DNA of 64,000 nt from Irpex lacteus. Lineage: Eukaryota > Basidiomycota > Agaricomycetes > Polyporales > Irpicaceae. Below are positions 57,770-64,000 of this stretch, piece after piece. Under the pieces are notes generated by a model. That model had not been told where the DNA came from and searched no databases. It worked only from the letters and a program-made list of their open reading frames with translations. Position numbers and translations under genes: made by a program. Location of the stretch: NCBI GenBank assembly GCA_001986395.2, contig MQVO02000010.1, forward strand, positions 1,054,001 through 1,118,000, read 5' to 3'. Positions within the stretch are counted from its first letter, which is position 1. Each line of letters starts with the position of its first letter.

Positions 57770-58799
57770 CTAGGTCGTAATACTGCATTTCGTCTGTGTA
57801 ATCAATTTCCAACGCTCAAGCTTTTTATGCGGCTCGACTAGACTGTTGACCTGGATATGGGCTTGCGCTTCTTTCACCACAGTCAGATAGCGAAGGTCCT
57901 CGAGCGGCTCATCCATCGAAGCCTTGATTTTCTCTAGAAGTACCGCAGGAGGGTCCGCGGCCAGTGCCGCCGCTTCTTCTGCATTTGCGGCCATCTTTGC
58001 TACTTCCGCGACCATGTCTGCTGCATTTGCGGCCATCTCCATTGCTTCCACTGCCATCTCTACTGCATGTGCAGCCGCGTCAACATGATCGTGTACCTTC
58101 CTGAAAAAGCTCGTATACACTCGCTTGAACTGTTTGTGTGAAGTTGCCATGAAGCTCGGTCGAAAGAGTTCGCGCATCCTTGAATTGCAGAGCATTGTTG
58201 ACGTCGCGATGTCCCAATCGGAATAAGGTGTGGGCTCCATCGACTCCATCGGCTTCACAAGAGAACCTTTGTTGTATCGTGCAGTGATCCAAAGAGTCAC
58301 ATACGCGATTGATTCCACGTCAAAGTCTGTAACCAAGCCAGTTTTGTTGAAGTGTATTGGTTTTGATATGCGCAAACGAACCATAGATGTGAACGATTCC
58401 ATCAATTTTGGCCAAGTTCTTCACGAGTTCAGATGACATAAATAGCCTAGTCCCAGTACGTCGCTCGCCAGGCTCGCAATCTTCGTCAAAACTGACATCA
58501 ATTGCACGTAAATATTGCACTCTACGCGCATTTGGGGTAGGCTTGGAGCACCTGAGAAGATGTGAGTTTGTTCCTGGATAATGGATGTATTCTGGGGCAA
58601 AGCGAGACGTACAGTTGAAGGCGACCTGATCGCGTTCGTGGATAACAAAACCTAAATTGAGACGGTTACTATGTATATATATATATCTTCCGCGTAGTTG
58701 GATCCTGACCCACCTGTTCATCGAAGGCGGACAATCGCCGACGTCGACGCTCTCATCGTCCTTCGCTGCAGCAGCATCCCTGTGAGCCAATCGCAACAT
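57770..58799 (-). pseudogene. FunK1-type fragment with C-lobe and alanine-rich insert
   Basis: First in-frame ATG at 58799 (MLRLAHRDAAAAKDDESVDV); an intron near 58,730-58,655 and another at HIYG-DFDVESIAYVTLWITARY are supported by frame. The kept region begins at EDCEPGERRTGTRLFMSSEL, after the catalytic loop, and runs through the C-lobe to the family tail (EEKIKASMDEPLEDLRYL-like). The N-lobe, HRD and DFD motifs are missing. Between tail helices lies an unusual run of about 40 residues built from repeats of AANA/AEMA type, such as VEMAVEAMEMAANAADMVAE. The sequence before the ATG resembles the 5' flank of the intact gene, so this looks like an internal-deletion derivative. Confidence 0.6.
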
Positions 58800-58959
58800 C
58801 TTATCCAAACCAGCCGCGGTCGAAAAAAGTGTCGTCGGAGCGAAGTCATAGCCAATTCCTGAGTCGCCACAACTGCTGTCGACTTGGAGCCTGAGACCCG
58901 TAGAGGGATTGGTATGGAAAGAATTTGAAGAACAGCTGCAAGTTCGTGCCAATGTGCAC

Positions 58960-59648
58960 TCTGCCTGCTAACATGTACATATGATCATAAATCACACATA
59001 AATTTAGAGGAACCCACCGTGCAGTTGTCTCTGTTATGTTGTCTTACCACTGGTATCCTTCCGACTTGTAACTGACAGGTTCCAACTATAAGGTTTGAGT
59101 TATGAGGCATCATGATTTGGAGGCCCGGTGAGGTATACTACTAGTAGTAGTCACTGATGAAATCGCTAGTCATGGTAGAGTTTAAGCTATAGTCATAATG
59201 ATCAACACTTATGCGTACTTACGATTCGACTCGATTCGGTGACAAGTACTTAAGTACTTATTATGTAGTGGTTTCATGAACGACTGAAAAGAGCCTTGAC
59301 CGGCCGCGCGCCTACTAATGAATGGAAGCTTCAGGGTTTCCGGGCGTAGGCTCGTTAACCAGCCTCTATATCCGGGCGCGCCACCCTCAGCGAGCTCGTC
59401 ATGCCTCCGTCTTTCACATACTTACGGCGTACTTCTTGATTATAAACGGTCTCCAAGTACTACTTGCAATTGCATTGTTGTGACAAGTGCGACTGTGTGA
59501 CGTCTCGCCTGCATTTGTAGATACATCACTGTGACGTCGCCGAAGACTCCATTCCAACTCTAGGTCTGAGTCTACATACCGGCGTACATGGATATCAACA
59601 TACTACGGACTGGGAAAACAACATACAAAACGCTAGACATACAGAGAA
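58960..59648. other. Intergenic stretch, no gene seen
   Basis: About 690 bp. It contains AGTACTTAAGTACTTA around 59,246 (a short palindromic run) and GGTATACTACTAGTAGTAG around 59,132, but no exon. Confidence 0.4.
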
Positions 59649-62600
59649 CTAGACGCAATCGATCTCTCTGTCCCATTCGATCAGTCCCCAACGCGCAAGC
59701 ATTTCATACTGCTTAACCGGACTAATGATCTGAATACGTTGTTGGGTTCTATTTACCTCGGTAAGCTGTCCCAGTTGCTCCAGCGGTTCATCTATCGAAC
59801 ACTTGAAAGTCGAAAAAACGGCGTTGGGAGTGGCAAGCTCCTGCGATAAAAACTTTCGATCTCGCGCTTCAAAAACGTGACTGACGACCGCCCTGAAAAA
59901 GCGTGTGTAGACACCTTGGAATGAGATATGCGAAGGCCAATAGTACCAGCATCTGCAGAGGTCCACTAGCTTCAAAGCAGAGAGTGATGCTGGGCGATCC
60001 GAGTTTTTGATCCAATCCGTATACGGTGTCCAATTCGATTTGGGTAGCAGCTTCAAAGGCGTCGAGATCACAGGAGAACCTTTGTCGTATCGGCCAGTGA
60101 TCCAAAGAGCCACGTATGCAAATGACTCCACGTCAAAGTCTGCCAGTAACTCAGCTTCAAAACAGTGTATGGGCACCCATGCATGAAGCAGAACACACCG
60201 TAGATGTGGGCAATTCCATTACTGTTGTCCAGGTTCTCCACTAATTCCGAGGCCATGAAAATCCTTGTCCCAGTACGTTCGCCTTCAGGTTCGTGAGTCT
60301 CGCTTTCAACGAAAATGATAGCCAGATCGAAATCGTTCACAACGCCGCTGATCTCGCCATTAATCATGGTCCACATGAGGTTGCCCTCGCTGATGTCGCG
60401 ATGGTGTAACCCTTTCATCCAGAGCGCACCGTGACCTATAAGTTACCTATCAGTGTCATAGAACAGAGCATATGTAAATTATATTACGTACATAAAAAGC
60501 TGCTCCGCAAAGCCTTGATAAAATCAAGACCGCTAAGCTTCGATATCGGGTGTAACTTGGTGAAGAGCAAGATACGAAGGACGCGATATCGCTTCCTCCG
60601 TTTCGACCCCCGCCTTCGCACATGTAAGATCTTGTCAATGAGATCAGCAGAGTTGTCCCGCCACGTCTGCTCTGCCAGTAGAATTGGCAGATGACCCCGG
60701 ACGTCGCCGCCGTTCTCTCCAGCAGCAATTTCGTACGCTTTGGCCAAGTTTTGCGCTTCATTCGAACGAGTTTCATCGGGGTAATAGATCTTGGCGACGT
60801 ATTCTGAATCGGTTACACCATATTGTCTGAAGTCGGTGTCGCATTCGGCAAGAACGACGCAGGACGCGCGGCTGAACAGGTTAATGGCGAGCTGGGATTT
60901 ATCGACGGCGACCTTGATCTCAACTTCAGGCCTTAGGCCGCTGCGCTCTTCCGGAGGTCCGCGCAGCTTGACTTGAGAGCGTGAGCCAGATCCAAATATT
61001 ATATCTTGACCCCAGTTTTCAGGGGTAAACCGCTGAAGTATGGCGAGAAGCGCGACGAAGTGAGGCAGGTTCGCGATGAAGTTCAGACTATGAGATTGGA
61101 TTGCGCCTCCGCGGTCAGACCACCAAAGCCAAAGCCTGTCACCTAGGACGGCAATTTGTCAGTAAACATATGAATTCAGATACGTGGTCGCTCACCAATT
61201 ACGAGGAGACTGATTGAGTGTCGAACCGCCACGCTGGACGAGAGACGCTCTGCTGCGTTTATAGCCATTTGCTCGGGAGGCGGAGGCCTCGATACCGCCT
61301 TTGGCGGCCGCGAGCGACTCCCATAGTTCTCATCCCCGGGGCCTGGACAGACTACCTTCCCATTGTTACCTGTCCGCTTCTTTTTCGAACGTTCAGCAGA
61401 GGAGTTGTCGGGCTTGCGACTACGTTTCTTGTTTTGGTTCGTCGACGCCAAAGGCTCCAGCTCCAGTTCGTCCTCGCTGGTAGCATCCTCGTCGTCGCTG
61501 GTAGCATCCTCATCGTCGCTTATGTCATCCTCGTTGTCGCTGGTGTCGTCCTCGTCTTCGCTGCCAGTGATAGCATCCTCGCTGTCATCCTCATTGTCAC
61601 TCGTACCCTTCTCGAGCTCGGAGTCGTTCGTACTGGAGCTATTAAGCGAGTAAGGTTTTATGTCACCTACCTGCGACCTTTCGTCATAACGTGACGGAAT
61701 GGGTTGCATCTCGTAACCCTTCTGCTTCCTGAACTCGACGTTGAGAAGGATGTCAGACCATTCAGCCGCTGTCTGAGAAATGGTGGAAGCTACATTAGTG
61801 CAGTGGTTCCTCCAAGTCGTTTTCCAGCTCACGCCAGACTCGGGTGACGATCGACGAGTGGTCTTCAGGGCTGCTGCTATCGATAAGCCCGTCGCCTGGG
61901 GAGATCGTGACGTCCCTTCTGCAACCAAGCGGCTGTCAACGTTGAAATCTCCATCTGTACTCTGCTTGCCGCCGTTGCATTGGAAAATGAGAGTGGATTC
62001 ATCGATGGTCAGCTGCGGTAGTCCAATATCGGTGAGACAATTGGCGACGTTTGGTCCGAGCAGTTTCTCGAGGACGTGATTCGAGAGCCGGACCCAATGA
62101 GCGTATCTCGCGGTTTCTGAACCGTCCGCGTTGCGACTAGCCAGTGACAAAACGGTGAGTACTAATGTACTACAGCGGAGAATAAACATACTAGGCAAGC
62201 AAAAGCTGTTGGAGGGTATTCATATGCGCTTCTGAGGTTGCGTCGGTAAAAGATCGCTCATTCTCAGGGGAGATAGGGATATCCTGATTCTCGTTACAGA
62301 GCTCGACAGCAGCACGTAGTATTTTCTTCCAAGCTGTCCCAAGCTGTTGTATATCGTGCGTCTCACGAGGTAAGACAGTCGCGAGGAGAAATAGTAAGAA
62401 GTCATCTAATGGGACATCAGTGCCGTTCAGTTCAAAATTGTGTTTGAGGCTCTCTTGGATATTGGTCGCGCTTCAAATATAAGCATTAGCATATCAGACC
62501 ATCTGTATACAACCAGCATCGCACCATGCAGATATCCTTCCCGAACCATCATGACTCTTATTCATAAGACCCGAGTCGACATTCTGCAAATGAGTAGGTG

Positions 62601-62760
62601 GAGTGTGCGTTGAGCCGACATGCGAACTGGTAGGTGGCGTGAAGGGTTGTGACATAGGTTCTGAGGGAGTCGGCGAGGTAGCAGCGGAAGAGAGGCCTCC
62701 ATTGTTGAGTTCAGACCCGGAAACAGCTGGAGATGAGTCGTTGTCGTTGGGTTCGGGCAT
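59649..62760 (-). CDS. FunK1-type fungal protein kinase, full length
   Basis: The only copy that looks complete. Exons join in frame from MPEPNDNDSSPAVSGSELNN (62760) through LLLA-YRNADGSETARYAHWV, LLVI-GDRLWLWWSDRGGAIQSHSL and FLC-HGALWMKGLHHRDISEGNLM to IYG-DFDVESFAYVALWITGRY and the stop at 59649. N-terminal extension of about 400 residues with an acidic repeat block (61,450-61,620). Kinase core: VAKIYYPDET (candidate lysine), HRDISEGN catalytic loop with Asp and Asn, VVNDFDLA replacing DFG, RTGTRIFMASELVE activation segment. FunK1 kinases are expanded in multicellular agaricomycetes; substrates are unknown. About 900 residues. Confidence 0.85.
61450..61620 (-). repeat. Acidic Asp/Glu repeat in the FunK1 gene
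   Basis: Degenerate copies of a 24-30-bp unit (core GTCGCTGGTAGCATCCTC on the plus strand) encode DDEDATSDDEDATSEDE-type repeats in the linker between the N-terminal extension and the kinase core. Confidence 0.7.
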
Positions 62761-63116
62761 GGCTACGTCGTGGTTGTGGTCGAACCCTCCGCGCGCGCAG
62801 CGGCAACGACTCGGAATTCAATGAACATCCATCAGGGGAATTGTCGCAAAATGTATTGTGGTGGCGAAGTCATGACCAGTTTCCGAGTCGCCACAAATGA
62901 CTAGTATCGACTTGGGGAGTCGCAGAGTGCTTGGTATACTATGGAAAGAACTTGAAGCACGGACATGACATCACTTCTTCCCTATGGCTGCCTTATCATA
63001 TGCATGTGCAACTCTCGTCGTTAGAGCCAACACACAAGTGCCGTCATTCCAAACACTTCATTCAAACACCCACTGTCTATGTACTACGAACAAAAGGAAC
63101 ATACTTGTGAAAAGGA
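62761..63116. promoter_or_regulatory. FunK1 promoter region
   Basis: Sequence at 62,845-62,960 resembles 58,820-58,940 (shared words GCGAAGTCAT and GAGTCGCCACAA, then TCGACTTGG), that is, the 5' flanks of two FunK1 copies are related on the same strand. Confidence 0.5.
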
Positions 63117-63413
63117 CTACGCCGAACTGGTATAGCCCTTCCAGACGACCCAACTCCAATGATCAAACAGGTTTTTATACCGCTCAATTGGACTCATCCT
63201 CCGAATATGCTCCTGCGATTCTTCCACCTCAGTAAGACGTCGTAGATCTTCGAGCGGTTGGTCTATTGAAGCCTTGATCTTCCTCAAGACATCCTCGACA
63301 GGTTCCGGAGATATTAGTCTTCCTTGCCGTTCCGATTTCTTGAAATCGGTCCTCTTGTCTGGGGCAGGGCTCGCTGGTGTCACGTGCCTTGATGTCCTTT
63401 TTGATGGGATCAC
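63117..63413 (-). pseudogene. FunK1 C-terminal tail fragment
   Basis: Open frame without ATG (starts with GTG) ending at 63117. It holds only the tail found behind the C-lobe in the other copies: EDVLRKIKASIDQPLEDLRR, LTEVEESQEHIRRMSPIERY and a Trp-rich end (FDHWSWVVW). The kinase fold is absent, and the sequence to its right shows no C-lobe, so it is a remnant. Confidence 0.65.
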
Positions 63414-63528
63414 TATCTACGCGCCCACTAAACTGCCCGCGGCCTCCTCGCTCTCTTAGACATTCTCCTTCTCATCTGGTCGCGGCCTCTTCCTGTTTCC
63501 AGGTTTTGTATGATTTTCTCATATAATG

Positions 63529-63583
63529 CGCACAAAGCTGCTGGCAGGAGCGCCGGAGGCGCGAAGGCCTGCGGCAATGTGCG
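63529..63583 (+). repeat. 55-bp direct repeat, copy 1
   Basis: Begins CGCACAAAGCTGCTGGCAGG and ends AATGTGCG; the ends CGCAC/GTGCG are inverted. 46 of 55 positions equal copy 2, with a GC-rich core AGGAGCGCCGGAGGCGCG unchanged. Confidence 0.85.
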
Positions 63584-63920
63584 TGATTCAAGTCTGTCTC
63601 AGTATATGTACTTATGCTACTGTAGGTTTGTGCAGTCTCTCAGTACGGTGTTCGTTTTTCGATACTAATAATGTACAGTTTTGATCATAGTCATAGCGTG
63701 GATGTCTAATGTAACCCGAACGGGGTGCATCGACATCTTTCGCCGTTAAACTGTTAAACTTTGCAAAGCCTGGCCGTGTGATCCTACTATGCTAGAACAA
63801 GGATCTGAGTAGACTTGTTACGACTTCTCGCACATCCACTGACATGGTGAACCGAGCGCATGAGGTCTCAAGAGCTCCCCCGTTTTTCAATGCACTGGCA
63901 TGTCCGCTTTACTAACCAAA

Positions 63921-63975
63921 CGCACGAAGCTGCTAGCAGGAGCGCCGGAGGCGCGCATGCTTCCAGTGATGTGCG
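63921..63975 (+). repeat. 55-bp direct repeat, copy 2
   Basis: Begins CGCACGAAGCTGCTAGCAGG and ends GATGTGCG. Same length and no gaps relative to copy 1. Confidence 0.85.
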
Positions 63976-64000
63976 AGTTTGGCCACTATCGTGCATATAA

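Larger units (their letters stand above)
63414..64000. other. Non-coding right edge with a 55-bp direct repeat pair
   Basis: No exon seen. The two repeats at 63529-63583 and 63921-63975 are the main structure; the 337 bp between them has no long open frame. Confidence 0.5.

Noticed and set aside
58800..58952. N-terminal extension of the FunK1 fragment (open frame to 58,952)
   Set aside because: The frame opens with TTG, and the sequence resembles the non-coding 5' flank of the intact FunK1 gene at 62,845-62,960, so it is more likely promoter.
63529..63975. CRISPR-like interpretation of the 55-bp repeats
   Set aside because: Only two units, 337 bp apart and diverged at nine positions, in a eukaryotic genome.
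1..64000. tRNA and rRNA genes
   Set aside because: Reading both strands for tRNA A- and B-box words (such as GGTTCGAATCC in a clover-leaf setting) gave no candidate; a tRNAscan run could overturn this.

Overview
The window is nuclear DNA of a filamentous basidiomycete, most likely an Agaricomycete. Nearly every gene is split by short introns (about 45-70 bp, GT..AG), genes lie 150-500 bp apart, and the content includes FunK1-type fungal kinases, a hydrolase of the fungal monoglyceride-lipase type and a hAT DNA transposon. Gene models below were built by hand from splice signals and reading-frame continuity; none was checked against a database.

Left block, about 0.9-17.7 kb, is a conserved housekeeping region: GRC3 (polynucleotide kinase, ITS2 processing) and TSR2 (eS26 chaperone) share a 149-bp divergent promoter. 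They are followed by cyclin C (SSN8), mitochondrial malate dehydrogenase with a 6-nt microexon, ribosomal protein L35, a gag-like intron-containing gene, a membrane/coiled-coil protein, a large WG-repeat protein and an STB6-like Sin3-associated protein.

An apparently complete hAT transposon (17,669-22,471; 13-bp terminal inverted repeats; 8-bp target duplication TCTAGGAT) sits 2 bp behind the stop codon of the STB6-like gene and carries a spliced transposase gene that can be read through without a stop.

Middle block, 22.9-37.6 kb: a small membrane protein, a CCDC47-family ER protein, a small unknown gene, a Cdc25/rhodanese-fold gene, DDB1, a monoglyceride-lipase-like hydrolase, a short/branched-chain acyl-CoA dehydrogenase and the SLC25A38/Hem25 mitochondrial glycine carrier.

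Right block, 37.7-64 kb, is a dynamic region of FunK1 kinase genes and fragments surrounding three conserved genes: RNA polymerase III largest subunit (RPC1), proteasome subunit alpha-1 (SCL1) and KGD4 (2-oxoglutarate dehydrogenase subunit 4). Only one FunK1 gene (59,649-62,760) looks full length. Two tandem genes (43.0-48.1 kb) keep the N-terminal extension and stop just after the catalytic loop; the others keep mainly the C-terminal half. A separate small kinase-like gene (40.46-41.28 kb), a roughly 200-bp TIR element resembling a MITE (41,866-42,065) and a pair of 55-bp direct repeats near the right edge complete the accessory region.
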